Source: an uncultured Corynebacterium sp. (GTDB lineage: Bacteria > Actinomycetota > Actinomycetes > Mycobacteriales > Mycobacteriaceae). From it: DNA of 24,064 nt. Below are positions 1 to 8,085 of the stretch, in pieces (positions within the stretch are counted from its first letter, which is position 1; the number at the start of each line of letters is the position of its first letter). The notes beneath the pieces were generated by a model, which was not told the origin of the DNA, searched no databases, and saw only the letters and a program-made list of their open reading frames with translations. Location of the stretch: contig NZ_CABTZR010000032.1 of NCBI RefSeq assembly GCF_902489365.1, positions 1 through 24,064 on the forward strand, given 5' to 3'. Position numbers and translations under genes: made by a program.

Positions 1-85
1 CGTGCATTCGCACGCCACGTCAGGTGCTGAGGAGAGTGTAAAGACCTCTCTGGGCACGAAGCAACGCAGAGACGAGAAAAGGTTT

Positions 86-1234
86 ATGTCCCCGAAGAAG
101 CAGATCAAGCGAATCAACAACTCCCGCTCCCTGCCGCTGCGCATGGCCACCGGCGGTGTGCTCGGCACGTTGGCGGTGGGCGGTGTCGTTGCCGTTGGTT
201 CTCAGAAGGACATCACGCTCGACATCAACGGTGAGACCACCCAGCTGGCTACCTTCGCCGGTGATGTTAACGCGGCTCTCGAGGCCGCAGGTGTGAGCGT
301 TGGCGGGGAGGACGTTGTCTATCCGGCGCTGTCTGAGCAGGTCTCTGATGGTGACTCGATTACCGTTCGTACCGCCAAGCCGGTTGCGGTGACGATCGAT
401 GGCGTGGAGACGAAGATGTCCTCCACTGACCTCACCGTGTCTGACCTGCTGGGCGGTCTCGATGGCATCGTCCCAGGCGCTGCTATCACCTCCGGTTCCA
501 AGACCGTCGAAGATGATGAGGTCCTGACTGAGGGCATGAACCTTGAGGTGGTATCCCCGAAGATTATTAAGCTCTCTGACGGTGGCTCTGTATCCTACGC
601 CAGCGTTGCAGCTAAGACCGTGGAGGACGTGCTGGAAGCCCGTGGCATCACCGTGGGCAAGGATGACCGTGTGTCGCCGGACCTCGACACTCCCGTCAAG
701 GCCGGCACGGCCATCACCGTGGACCGCGTGGACATCTCCGAAGAGGAGAAGACGGAGGACTTCGACGCACCAGCTACCTACGTTGATGACCCGGAGTTGG
801 AAGAAGGCACCGAGGAAGTCCGCGAAGATGGCACCCCAGGTTCGCGCACCGTGACCCGCAAGATTGTGAAGGTCAACGGTGTGGAAGAGTCCAACGACAT
901 CATCAAGGAAGACGTGCGCACCGAGGCCGTCGCCGCAGTGATCGCGCGCGGTACCAAGCCGAAGTCCACTGCCCCGGCCGTCGCCGAGGGCTCCGTGTGG
1001 GATGCCCTCGCCCAGTGTGAGGCCACCGGTAACTGGTCCATCAACACCGGCAACGGTTTCTCTGGCGGCTTGCAGTTCACCCCGTCGACCTGGGCTGCCT
1101 TCGGTGGCACCGAGTACGCCCCGCAGGCATGGCAGGCCTCCCGCGAGCAACAGATTGCCGTGGCCCAGAAAGTTCAGGCCGCACAGGGCTGGGGGGCCTG
1201 GCCTGCCTGCACCTCGAAGCTCGGCCTGCGCTAA
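86..1234 (+). CDS. rpf2: Resuscitation-promoting factor Rpf2 (RpfB-type)
   Basis: Secreted or membrane-anchored peptidoglycan-cleaving enzyme that promotes regrowth of resting cells. The protein is 382 aa from the ATG at 86. This start is preferred because GAGAAAAGG lies just upstream and the residues before it (the frame is open to base 2) look untranslated. An N-terminal basic stretch and one hydrophobic segment (about residues 18-38) act as signal or anchor. Three DUF348 repeats follow (about 40-215), then a G5 domain (about 225-295) and a C-terminal Rpf transglycosylase-like domain from about 303 to the end. That domain has the catalytic Glu312 in QCEATGNW, the GGLQF and STWAAFGG motifs, and two Cys (in QCE and PAC) positioned for the conserved disulfide. 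This is the RpfB architecture and a typical length. It is followed by ksgA and ispE, the order conserved in Corynebacteriales. Confidence 0.93.
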   Translation: MSPKKQIKRINNSRSLPLRMATGGVLGTLAVGGVVAVGSQKDITLDINGETTQLATFAGDVNAALEAAGVSVGGEDVVYPALSEQVSDGDSITVRTAKPVAVTIDGVETKMSSTDLTVSDLLGGLDGIVPGAAITSGSKTVEDDEVLTEGMNLEVVSPKIIKLSDGGSVSYASVAAKTVEDVLEARGITVGKDDRVSPDLDTPVKAGTAITVDRVDISEEEKTEDFDAPATYVDDPELEEGTEEVREDGTPGSRTVTRKIVKVNGVEESNDIIKEDVRTEAVAAVIARGTKPKSTAPAVAEGSVWDALAQCEATGNWSINTGNGFSGGLQFTPSTWAAFGGTEYAPQAWQASREQQIAVAQKVQAAQGWGAWPACTSKLGLR

Positions 1235-1267
1235 AGCTTCGGCGCCACGCGTATTAGTCTGAGTGGT

Positions 1268-2110
1268 ATGACTCAACCCCATCTGCTGGGCCCAGTGGAG
1301 ATCCGCGAACTCGCCGCTGAGCTTGACGTGACGCCGACGAAGAAGCTGGGCCAGAACTTTCTGCATGACCCGAACACCATCCGCCGCATCGTTGCTGCTG
1401 CCGACTTGTCCCCAGAGGACCGCGTGGTGGAGGTGGGCCCCGGGTTAGGCTCGCTGACCTTGGGGCTGTTGGGGGAAGTTGCGCACGTAACGGCCGTGGA
1501 AATTGACTCGCGTCTGGCTGGCAAACTCCCGGATACTGTGGCCGCGCGTGCAGCCGACTTTGCTGACCGTCTTTCGGTTGTGGAAAAGGATGCGCTTACC
1601 GTTGAGGCGGAAGAGCTGGGGGAACCCACCGCCTTGGTGGCCAACCTGCCCTATAACGTGGCGGTACCGGTGTTGCTCCACCTGCTGGAGGTCTACCCAT
1701 CGATTCGCCGCGTTTTGGTCATGGTGCAGCTGGAGGTTGCTGAGCGTCTTGCCGCCGCTCCGGGCAGCAAGGTCTACGGCATTCCTAGCGTGAAGGCATC
1801 CTTTTATGGCCCGGTTAGGCAAGCCGGGACGATTGGGAAAAACGTGTTTTGGCCAGCACCCAAGATTGAGTCAGGGTTGGTGCGAATCGACTGCACCCGT
1901 CCCTTCGACGAGGCGCTGCGCCCGCGGCTTTTCGCGCTGATCGACGCCTCCTTTGCCCAACGCCGCAAGACACTTCGCGCCGCCCTGGCAGGTTTCTATG
2001 GTTCCGCTGTAGCAGCCGAGGAAGCGCTGCGCGCGGCGGATATCGATCCGCGGCTGCGCGGCGAGAAGCTAGGTGTGGAGGACTTCGTTAGATTGGCGGA
2101 AGCCTCATGA
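1268..2110 (+). CDS. ksgA: 16S rRNA (adenine1518-N6/adenine1519-N6)-dimethyltransferase
   Basis: SAM-dependent enzyme that dimethylates two adjacent adenines in the helix 45 loop of 16S rRNA late in 30S assembly. It is 280 aa, normal for KsgA/RsmA. The opening KKLGQNFL is characteristic of the family. SAM motif I is EVGPGLGSLT (residues 55-64), the acidic ribose-binding motif is AVEID (about 76-80), and the catalytic motif IV NLPYN is at 126-130. The C-terminal FAQRRKTLRAAL belongs to the small rRNA-binding domain. It starts 33 nt after rpf2 with only a weak GAGTGG ribosome site, and its stop overlaps the ispE start (ATGA), so the two are probably translationally coupled. Confidence 0.95.
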   Translation: MTQPHLLGPVEIRELAAELDVTPTKKLGQNFLHDPNTIRRIVAAADLSPEDRVVEVGPGLGSLTLGLLGEVAHVTAVEIDSRLAGKLPDTVAARAADFADRLSVVEKDALTVEAEELGEPTALVANLPYNVAVPVLLHLLEVYPSIRRVLVMVQLEVAERLAAAPGSKVYGIPSVKASFYGPVRQAGTIGKNVFWPAPKIESGLVRIDCTRPFDEALRPRLFALIDASFAQRRKTLRAALAGFYGSAVAAEEALRAADIDPRLRGEKLGVEDFVRLAEAS

Positions 2111-3045
2111 GCAAGACAGTGACTGATTCCACGCAGCTGTGGCAGGCGCGTGCCCACGCCAAGGTTAACCTGCACCTGGGCGTAGGTGAGGCCCGCGCGG
2201 ATGGTTTCCACGAGCTGGCCACCGTGTTCCAATCCCTCGATGTACACGACCGCGTGAGCTACCGCTGGGGCGAGGGCTGCGCCGTGGAGGTCACTGGTAA
2301 CCACGCGACAGGCGTTCCGGCATCAACCGAGAACCTGGCATGGCGAGCGGTGGAGCTGGTGGCGAAAAACCTCATGCTGCCGGCATCTGGCACGCTCACG
2401 ATGGAGAAGAACATCCCCGCCGCCGGCGGGATGGCCGGCGGCTCCGCCGATGCTGCCGCGGCCCTGCTTTTGGCTAATCACGCGCTGAGCGCTGAGTTTG
2501 GCCGCGAGCCTCTCAGTATGGAAAAGCTCTACGAACTTGCTGCGGAACTGGGCTCCGACGTGCCTTTTACCCTCATGGGCGGCACGGCCTTGGGGCGCGG
2601 GCGCGGCGAACTCTTGACCCCGATGCTCTCGCGCGGGCGCTATATCTGGGCGATTATCACCAACGCCGAAGGTTTGTCCACGCCCTCTGTCTTCCACAAG
2701 CTGGATGAGCTGCGCGCTGCCGGCCGTGGAAGCACACCGCACTTGGACACGGAAGCCGTGGGCCAAGCCCTCGTCGGCGGCAACCCCAGCGAGCTTGCCG
2801 CGGTGATGCACAATGACCTTCAGCCGGCAGCGCTCTCTCTGCGTCCGGACTTACGCAAGATTCTCGACACCGGTGAGGCCGCCGGCGCCCTCAAGGGCAT
2901 CGTTTCCGGGTCTGGGCCTACCTGTGCTTTCCTCTGTGAGGACGAGGAGACCGCCCAAGAAGTGGTGGCCCAGGTGTGCGCCGATAACCGCGGGACCCGC
3001 GGATTGGTGACCTATGGGCCGGCTACCGGCGCAACGCTGGTGTAG
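2107..3045 (+). CDS. ispE: 4-diphosphocytidyl-2-C-methyl-D-erythritol kinase
   Basis: GHMP-family kinase that phosphorylates the 2-hydroxyl of CDP-ME in the MEP pathway of isoprenoid synthesis (menaquinone, decaprenyl phosphate, carotenoids). It is 312 aa. The N-terminal AHAKVNLHLGV carries the substrate-binding Lys and Asn. The ATP-binding GHMP loop is the glycine-rich PAAGGMAGGSADAAAA. The third GHMP motif is GIVSGSGPTCAFL near residue 260. The start ATG sits in the ATGA overlap with ksgA. The gene ends 24 nt from the convergent stop of the AztD-like gene, and I see no convincing terminator in that gap. Confidence 0.95.
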   Translation: MSKTVTDSTQLWQARAHAKVNLHLGVGEARADGFHELATVFQSLDVHDRVSYRWGEGCAVEVTGNHATGVPASTENLAWRAVELVAKNLMLPASGTLTMEKNIPAAGGMAGGSADAAAALLLANHALSAEFGREPLSMEKLYELAAELGSDVPFTLMGGTALGRGRGELLTPMLSRGRYIWAIITNAEGLSTPSVFHKLDELRAAGRGSTPHLDTEAVGQALVGGNPSELAAVMHNDLQPAALSLRPDLRKILDTGEAAGALKGIVSGSGPTCAFLCEDEETAQEVVAQVCADNRGTRGLVTYGPATGATLV

Positions 3046-3069
3046 CGCCAGCGCTGCAGGTAGCGGTCC

Positions 3070-4380
3070 TTAGAGGACGGCCATCTCCACGGGCTTGAAA
3101 TCGAGCTTGTAGCGCTGTGCTTCCTGGTCGCCGAGGAGGTCAAGCATCACTAGCTCTTGCTTGTTCGCATCGGTGACATAGGCATAGCCGTTGGCCGCCT
3201 TGAGGATCGGACCCGGCTGCTGCCACTCCTCGTTTTCCTTCCACGGGGAGATAGCGTCAATCTTCTTTGTTACCTCGCCGGAGTCTGGGTCGATGACGTT
3301 GAGCTTGCCGTCGGTCGTGAGGACTAGTGCCTCGCCCAAGGGGCCGCGGGCCAACGAGCGGAACCAATAGGACTCGCCGAGCTCGACCTTCTTGGCAGAG
3401 TAGTCCTCCGTATTGATGAGGGTCACTGAGGTGGGACGCTCGAAGTCGGCGTCCTTGTCGGTCTTGTTGTCTGCCAAGATTATGTTGGATTCCTCCGAGC
3501 CTGCGGAATTGCCGGAGCGCTGGTATCCGTCCTTGCCCGCGTAAGCGGAGACGTCGATCTTGTGGAATTCGGTGCCGTCGAAGACGACGGGCCCGTCCTC
3601 GTAGCCGAAGAAAAGGGAACCGTTGCCGGCGGCAGCTTCGCCGTGGACGCCAGGGCACTCAGTGGTTTCCGCAAGGACCTTGCCGGACTTGTCTAGGTGC
3701 TGAATGGTGTGGCGCTCGTCTTCCGTGCCCTTGGTGGTGACCACAGAGCCGTCTTTCAGCGGGACGGCCACGCCGTGGTGGGCAGCGCCTGTCTCGACGG
3801 TGTTGACGGGCTTGGCGTCTTCCCCGCCGATGTCCTCGGTCTTATAAATCCGTGCCACGCCATCGCCATCGGAGAAGAGCGCGGTAAAGCCGTCGTGGTG
3901 CACTACGTGGCCGGCATGCGGTGCATCAATGGCTGTGCTGAGAAGCTGCGGCTGCGCCGCGTAGTAGTGCTTGTGGTCGCCGTGGGGCTTGGTGATGCGC
4001 CCCGTGTCAAAGGTGAGGAAGCTATCGCCCTTGGTCACCATGATGTGGCGGTTATCGCCGGCATCGCTCAGACGGAGGAATGCTTTCAGATCTTCGTTCT
4101 CGATGACCTCACCGGTTTCGCCGTCGAGCGTGGTGAGGCCGTTCTTGTGCGAAAGAAGGATACGGTGTGGCAGCTCAGCTACCTCAGTCTCACCTTCAGC
4201 GGCTTCGAAGCCATCATGGCTGTGCTCCCCGTCATGGCCCTCGCCGTGTTCGGCATGCGCGTGGGAGGCTTCAGCGCTGGAGGGCGACGTGGATTCCTCG
4301 TTGTCAGGGGAGGAGCAGGCGGACAAGGTGAGGATAGTGGCGGTTAGTGCGGCGCACAGGGCGAGACGGTCTTTTTTCAT
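3070..4380 (-). CDS. aztD: AztD-like zinc metallochaperone lipoprotein
   Basis: The 436-aa protein begins with a lipoprotein signal and a lipobox ending in LSAC (Cys22). A charged, low-complexity linker follows with a histidine-rich metal-binding patch (AHAEHGEGHDGEHSHDGF, about residues 42-59). The rest reads as a repeated beta-propeller: short blades such as GLTTLDGETGEVI and LNVIDPDSGEV. Conserved His clusters (APHAGHVVHH, AAHHGVAVPL, CPGVHGEA) match my memory of AztD, the extracytoplasmic chaperone that hands zinc to the AztC solute-binding protein of an ABC importer. No aztABC genes lie in this window, so it stands alone here. I see no good ribosome site before the ATG, so the mRNA may be leaderless. 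The His-rich lipoprotein is certain; the AztD name is a family inference. Confidence 0.75.
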   Translation of the reverse strand: MKKDRLALCAALTATILTLSACSSPDNEESTSPSSAEASHAHAEHGEGHDGEHSHDGFEAAEGETEVAELPHRILLSHKNGLTTLDGETGEVIENEDLKAFLRLSDAGDNRHIMVTKGDSFLTFDTGRITKPHGDHKHYYAAQPQLLSTAIDAPHAGHVVHHDGFTALFSDGDGVARIYKTEDIGGEDAKPVNTVETGAAHHGVAVPLKDGSVVTTKGTEDERHTIQHLDKSGKVLAETTECPGVHGEAAAGNGSLFFGYEDGPVVFDGTEFHKIDVSAYAGKDGYQRSGNSAGSEESNIILADNKTDKDADFERPTSVTLINTEDYSAKKVELGESYWFRSLARGPLGEALVLTTDGKLNVIDPDSGEVTKKIDAISPWKENEEWQQPGPILKAANGYAYVTDANKQELVMLDLLGDQEAQRYKLDFKPVEMAVL

Positions 4381-4392
4381 AGTGCGCCACAG

Positions 4393-4413
4393 TATTGGAA
4401 GTGAAAATCAATA
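4393..4413 (-). promoter_or_regulatory. Possible Zur-type zinc operator
   Basis: A 21-bp interrupted palindrome, TATTG-N11-CAATA, begins 13 nt upstream of the AztD-like start codon. Its interior contains TGAAAAT, so on the minus strand it reads TATTGATTTTCA then CTTCCAATA. AT-rich 21-bp palindromes containing TGAAAAT or ATTTTCA are typical of corynebacterial Zur boxes. It overlaps the region where a leaderless promoter -10 (AATACT on the minus strand) would lie, so a bound repressor would block transcription. The inner bases are poorly symmetrical, so this is only a candidate. Confidence 0.35.
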
Positions 4414-4454
4414 GCAATAAAGGTAATGGTGCGGGGGTAACCGCGCTGAGGCAC

Positions 4455-4460
4455 TAAGAT
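4455..4460 (+). promoter_or_regulatory. Candidate -10 (TAAGAT) for the ABC-F gene
   Basis: TAAGAT ends 11 nt before the ABC-F ATG, and there is no Shine-Dalgarno sequence in between. This fits a leaderless or very short-leader transcript. No -35 hexamer is obvious. Confidence 0.35.
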
Positions 4461-4471
4461 GAACTCTCGAT

Positions 4472-6307
4472 ATGGCGAACCTCATTAACCTCGAAAACGT
4501 AACCAAGTCCTTTGGTCTTAAGACCCTGTTGGACGGGGTCTCCCTCGGCGTGCAAACCGGTGATCGCATTGGCATTGTCGGCGTCAACGGCGGCGGCAAA
4601 ACCACGCTGCTGGAAGTTCTCACCGGCATCGAGCCGCCGGACTCGGGCCGCGTGTCCCACAACTCGGATTTGCGCATGGCGGTGGTAACCCAGCGCTTTG
4701 AGCTGGAGGAGTCTCTCACCATCGCCCAGGTCATCATCGAGCCGCTGGGCTTGGAAACATTCGAATGGGCGTCTAATGCCAAGGTACGCGATGTCCTCGG
4801 TGGCCTCGGCATCGTTGACCTAGGGCTAGATACCCCTGTGGGCTCGCTCTCTGGTGGTGAGCGCCGCCGCGTCAACTTGGCCGCCGCACTCGTTCAAGAC
4901 CTCGACATCGTGGTACTCGATGAGCCGACCAACCACCTTGACGTTGAAGGCGTCCAATGGTTGGCCAGCCACCTGCTTTCGCGCAAGCTGGCGGTAGTCG
5001 TCGTCACGCACGACCGCTGGTTCCTCGACACCGTCGCCACCACGACCTGGGAGGTGCACGACGGCGTCGTCGACGCCTACGAGGGTGGCTATAACGACTG
5101 GACCTTTGCCCGCGCCGAGCGCGCCCGTCAAGCCGATGCTATTGAGCAACGCCGCCAGAACTTGGCCCGCAAGGAGCTGGCGTGGCTGCGCCGCGGGGCA
5201 CCGGCTCGTACCTCGAAGCCTCGCTACCGCATCGAGGCAGCCGAGGCGCTCATCGCCGACGTCCCCGCACCGCGCGACAAGGTCGAACTCATGGCCTTTT
5301 CCAAGCAGCGCCAGGGACGAGTCGTCATTGAGCTTGAGGACGCAAAGGTTACAACTCCGGATGGTCGCACGCTGGTGGATCACCTCACCTGGCGGCTGGC
5401 GCCGGGCGAGCGCATCGGCCTCGTTGGCGTTAACGGTTCGGGTAAGACCACGCTGCTGCGCGCCCTTGCTGGTGAAGTCGAGCTTGCCGCCGGCAAGCGC
5501 ATTGAGGGCAAGACGGTGCGCCTGGGGTGGCTGCGCCAGGAACTCGATGATCTGGATCCACAGCGCCGGCTTCTCGACGCCGTCGAAGACGTCGCCACCT
5601 ACGTTCACCTGGGCAAGAAGGAGCTGTCCGCGTCCCAGCTAGCCGAGCGCCTGGGCTTTTCCGCCAAGCGCCAGCGCACGCCGGTCGGCGACCTCTCCGG
5701 CGGTGAGCGCCGCCGTTTGCAGCTAACCCGTGTGCTCATGGCGGAGCCGAACGTGCTGCTTCTCGACGAGCCCACGAACGACCTCGACATCGATACCCTC
5801 CAAGAGCTGGAGTCCTTGCTGGACTCGTGGCCGGGCACGCTGGTGGTCATTTCTCACGATCGCTACCTCATCGAGCGCATCGCGGACAACACCTATGCGC
5901 TTTTCGGGGATGGCAAGCTCACCAACCTGCCGGGCGGAATCGAGGAGTACTTGCGCCGCCGCCAGGAGATGGAGGCTGCTACTGCCCGTGGCGTGCTTGA
6001 TTTGGGCGAGGCTTCGAAGAACTCTGACGAGCAGAGCACGGACGCCGCCCCGGCCAAGCGGTTGAGCTCCCAGGAGGAGCGCGAGCTGACCAAGAAGATG
6101 AATGCGCTGGAGCGCAAAATGAGCAAGCTCGACGATAAGACGGCGAAGCTGAATGAAAAGATGGCGGTGGCTGCAGAGAAGATGTCCTCCGGTGAGGGGG
6201 ACAGCGGTGAGCTAGCGAAGCTCGACACCGAGCTCAAAGCCGTTGCCGCCGAGCGTGAGGAACTCGAAATGGAATGGCTGGAGCTCGGGGAAAAGCTCGA
6301 GGGGTAG
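4472..6307 (+). CDS. ABC-F family ATPase (Uup-like), duplicated ATP-binding cassettes
   Basis: A soluble 611-aa protein with two ATP-binding cassettes and no membrane segments. Walker A of NBD1 is GVNGGGKTT (37-45), with signature LSGGERRR and Walker B VVLDEPTNHLD. NBD2 has GVNGSGKTT, LSGGERRR and LLLDEPTNDLD. The linker between them contains a basic helical segment (RKELAWLRRGAPARTSK) matching the P-site tRNA interaction region of ABC-F factors. The last about 90 residues are Lys/Glu-rich and coiled-coil-like, as in Uup. ABC-F proteins bind the ribosomal E site and relieve stalled states, and some protect against ribosome-targeting antibiotics. Position after ispE is conserved in corynebacteria, which suggests a housekeeping translation role rather than acquired resistance. 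Confidence 0.9.
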   Translation: MANLINLENVTKSFGLKTLLDGVSLGVQTGDRIGIVGVNGGGKTTLLEVLTGIEPPDSGRVSHNSDLRMAVVTQRFELEESLTIAQVIIEPLGLETFEWASNAKVRDVLGGLGIVDLGLDTPVGSLSGGERRRVNLAAALVQDLDIVVLDEPTNHLDVEGVQWLASHLLSRKLAVVVVTHDRWFLDTVATTTWEVHDGVVDAYEGGYNDWTFARAERARQADAIEQRRQNLARKELAWLRRGAPARTSKPRYRIEAAEALIADVPAPRDKVELMAFSKQRQGRVVIELEDAKVTTPDGRTLVDHLTWRLAPGERIGLVGVNGSGKTTLLRALAGEVELAAGKRIEGKTVRLGWLRQELDDLDPQRRLLDAVEDVATYVHLGKKELSASQLAERLGFSAKRQRTPVGDLSGGERRRLQLTRVLMAEPNVLLLDEPTNDLDIDTLQELESLLDSWPGTLVVISHDRYLIERIADNTYALFGDGKLTNLPGGIEEYLRRRQEMEAATARGVLDLGEASKNSDEQSTDAAPAKRLSSQEERELTKKMNALERKMSKLDDKTAKLNEKMAVAAEKMSSGEGDSGELAKLDTELKAVAAEREELEMEWLELGEKLEG

Positions 6308-6321
6308 GCCCAGCCCTACCC
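6302..6321. terminator. Hairpin spanning both convergent stop codons
   Basis: GGGTAGG and CCTACCC form a perfect 7-bp stem with loop CCCAGC. Both stop codons (TAG at 6305-6307 on the plus strand and 6316-6318 on the minus strand) lie inside the stem. There is no T-tract, so it may act as an end-stabilising hairpin rather than an intrinsic terminator. Confidence 0.4.
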
Positions 6322-7230
6322 GAAGAGAGCCGCGATGCCCAGCATCGCCGGCAGCGAGAGGAAGGTGGTGAGGAAGACCGTATCGCGCGCCACCGTTTCT
6401 CCCGACTGGTAGGTCGCGGCATAGTTGTAGACGTTCTGTGCGGTCGGAAGCGCGGACAAGATGAGCGCTGCGTAGAGCTCGTTGCCGCTCAGCCCCAGCG
6501 CCAAGCCGGCCGCCAGCGCAATCGCCGGCATGGCAATGAGCTTGAGAACCGTGGCGGTAATCGTCGGCAGGCGGTCAACGGCTAATAGTCCGTCGCCGGT
6601 GAGTGAGGCGCCAAAGCTCATGAGGATCATCGGGATGGAGGCACCACCAAGGATCTCGAGCGGAGCCATAATGACGTCGGGGACGTGCCAGCCTGCTGCG
6701 GACACGATGAAGCCGGCGATGGCAGCGATGACAACCGGGGCGGTCAACCCTGAGACCACGGAACTTAAAACCGAACGCAGGCTCGTTCCCTGGGCGTTGA
6801 GGCCGGCAATGATGAAGGGCGAGAGTACCGCCATCTGCAGCACGAGCGCTGGCACCACAAAGGTGGCATCACCGATGACATAGGTGGCGATGGGCAGGCC
6901 GATGTTGACGGAGTTGTAGTAGCTGGCTGCGGCTGCGCCGGCCATGGTCTCGGCTCCACTGCGTCGGAAGAATAACGCGCTCAGCATCCAATACAAGGCC
7001 ATGGTGGTGACCGAAGCTATCGCGATGACGGCGACAACCGGCGAGGCAAAGGCCGCGGTATCAGAGGTGGCCACGCTGGAAAAGATCAGTGCTGGGGTCG
7101 CCGCCCAGAACGCCGTGCGGTTGAATTGCAGGCGCGCCTCACCTTCGCCGATAACGCCGCGCCGAGCCATGATGAAGCCCACGCCGATAACCACAAAAAT
7201 GATGGCGAAACCGGTTAAGACGTCCAGCAA
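6316..7230 (-). CDS. AEC (auxin efflux carrier) family permease
   Basis: A 304-aa hydrophobic protein with about ten membrane helices arranged as two similar five-helix halves, each with a broken or polar crossing. These include NSVNIGLPIATYVIGD in the first half and SALPTAQNVYNYAATY in the second. These features and the length fit the AEC family, whose bacterial members move malate, malonate and other small organic anions. The substrate here is unknown. The frame begins at a TTG codon with AAAGG on the minus strand about 9 nt upstream; no in-frame ATG fits better. A possible -10 (TAGTAT) lies about 35 nt upstream. It is transcribed away from the CAP-like gene and converges on the ABC-F gene with an 8-nt gap. 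Confidence 0.82.
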   Translation of the reverse strand: MLDVLTGFAIIFVVIGVGFIMARRGVIGEGEARLQFNRTAFWAATPALIFSSVATSDTAAFASPVVAVIAIASVTTMALYWMLSALFFRRSGAETMAGAAAASYYNSVNIGLPIATYVIGDATFVVPALVLQMAVLSPFIIAGLNAQGTSLRSVLSSVVSGLTAPVVIAAIAGFIVSAAGWHVPDVIMAPLEILGGASIPMILMSFGASLTGDGLLAVDRLPTITATVLKLIAMPAIALAAGLALGLSGNELYAALILSALPTAQNVYNYAATYQSGETVARDTVFLTTFLSLPAMLGIAALFG

Positions 7231-7265
7231 CAGTGATCACCTTTCGGATACTCGTTAAAAAATCC

Positions 7266-7271
7266 ATACTA
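7266..7271 (-). promoter_or_regulatory. Candidate -10 (TAGTAT) for the AEC permease
   Basis: TAGTAT on the minus strand lies about 35 nt before the TTG start and leaves room for a leader carrying the AAAGG ribosome site. No convincing -35 is visible. A 12-bp perfect palindrome, CATGCCGGCATG (7294-7305), lies just upstream in the shared divergent region and could be an operator. Confidence 0.25.
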
Positions 7272-7400
7272 AAGCCAGCCTTGGCTATTCTTCCATGCCG
7301 GCATGCAGCCACCGGCAAGTGATAACAAAGTGGTATCGAAAATCCCACATGAGCGGTTAGTCTTTTTCCGCCGAAGCCTTTTTGTGGCACGGTGGAAGGC

Positions 7401-7991
7401 ATGAACTCTTTCCGTCGTGTTTCCCGCATGTCCGCCACCGCCGCCGTGTCAGCCACCCTCACCGCTGCTCTGTCGGTATCCGCTGCCCAGGCCGCCCCGG
7501 TCAACTCCTCTTCCGCACAGTTGCAGGACGTAAACCAGCTGTCCTCCCAGGCCGTTGAGCAGGTCAACTCTTTAGAGATCGAGCTGCCTGCGCAGGCCTA
7601 TGACTTGGCGAAGCAGTTTAACGTCCAGTTGCCGAGCTTCATCAAGAAGCCGACCCCGGCCGTCGCCGGCGAACTTGTTGGTGCTACCCACGCCCACCTG
7701 CTCAAGCAGGGCCACCACGAGGATGCCAACGCCAAGAACATCGCGCAGGAGTGGGCAAACCAGGCAGCAGCTGGCAAGGTCACCTTCCACGACAATGCAG
7801 GCGATGGGCTGACCCACCTGGAGGAGGGCAGCGGCAACATTTACAAGCTCACCGAATCTGAGGCCAAGGAGCGCGTGGACTGGCTCAACCGCGACGTGCC
7901 CGTGACCAAGACGGATGGCACCGGCTTTGGCGTTGCCCAGGCCTTTGACGGAACCTACGTCTACGTGGCGGAGTACTTCTTCAACAAATAA
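7401..7991 (+). CDS. Secreted CAP/SCP-like domain protein
   Basis: A 196-aa protein from the ATG at 7401 (a GTG at 7392 is an in-frame alternative; GGTGG 5 nt upstream favours the ATG). It opens with a Sec signal peptide, a basic start then an Ala-rich hydrophobic core, with likely cleavage after AAQA. The C-terminal half resembles a divergent CAP fold: an AQEWANQ helix, a His at VTFHDNA, GSGNIY like the CAP GENI motif, a WLNRD helix, and the closing GFGVAQAFDGTYVYVAEYFF strand pattern. CAP proteins of bacteria are extracellular, and their biochemical roles vary. Only some of the canonical CAP residues are recognisable, so the domain call is moderate and export is much more certain. Weak hairpins follow the gene. 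Confidence 0.65.
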   Translation: MNSFRRVSRMSATAAVSATLTAALSVSAAQAAPVNSSSAQLQDVNQLSSQAVEQVNSLEIELPAQAYDLAKQFNVQLPSFIKKPTPAVAGELVGATHAHLLKQGHHEDANAKNIAQEWANQAAAGKVTFHDNAGDGLTHLEEGSGNIYKLTESEAKERVDWLNRDVPVTKTDGTGFGVAQAFDGTYVYVAEYFFNK

Positions 7992-7992
7992 T

Positions 7993-8010
7993 CCTCCCGA
8001 GAGGCTTTTT
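7993..8010 (+). terminator. Weak terminator after the CAP-like gene
   Basis: CCTC-CCGA-GAGG makes a 4-bp stem with a tetraloop, followed by C and five T. The stem is short, so termination may be partial or assisted by the larger hairpin at 8013-8062. Confidence 0.35.
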
Positions 8011-8012
8011 AC

Positions 8013-8062
8013 AAGGCCCTGCTGGAATTTGGCTAGCTCAGTTCAGCCATTGGCAGGGCCTT
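8013..8062. repeat. Large stem-loop between the CAP-like and monooxygenase genes
   Basis: AAGGCCCTGC (8013-8022) and GCAGGGCCTT (8053-8062) are perfect 10-nt inverted repeats. Inside them TGGCT (8030-8034) and AGCCA (8045-8049) can form a second stem. No T-tract follows. The structure ends about 24 nt before the putative -10 of the next gene, so it could be a terminator or processing site for the upstream mRNA, or an operator for the downstream promoter. Confidence 0.5.
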
Positions 8063-8085
8063 CTGCACGTCTTCATGGAGAAGGT

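Noticed and set aside
1..85. Possible end of a c-di-AMP (ydaO-type) riboswitch before rpf2
   Set aside because: Such riboswitches occur before actinobacterial rpf genes, but only 85 nt of leader are in the window and I do not see the diagnostic conserved blocks.
20..1366. Long open frame on the minus strand opposite rpf2 and ksgA
   Set aside because: It is a shadow of rpf2 and the ksgA 5' end, with composition bias of a GC-rich antisense frame and no recognisable domain.
3697..4347. 216-codon plus-strand open frame opposite the AztD-like gene
   Set aside because: Antisense shadow. The minus-strand frame has a lipobox, a His-rich patch and family motifs.
4472..6307. ABC-F protein as an acquired antibiotic-resistance determinant
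   Set aside because: Its place in the conserved rpf2-ksgA-ispE neighbourhood and its Uup-like C-terminal coiled coil point to a core gene.
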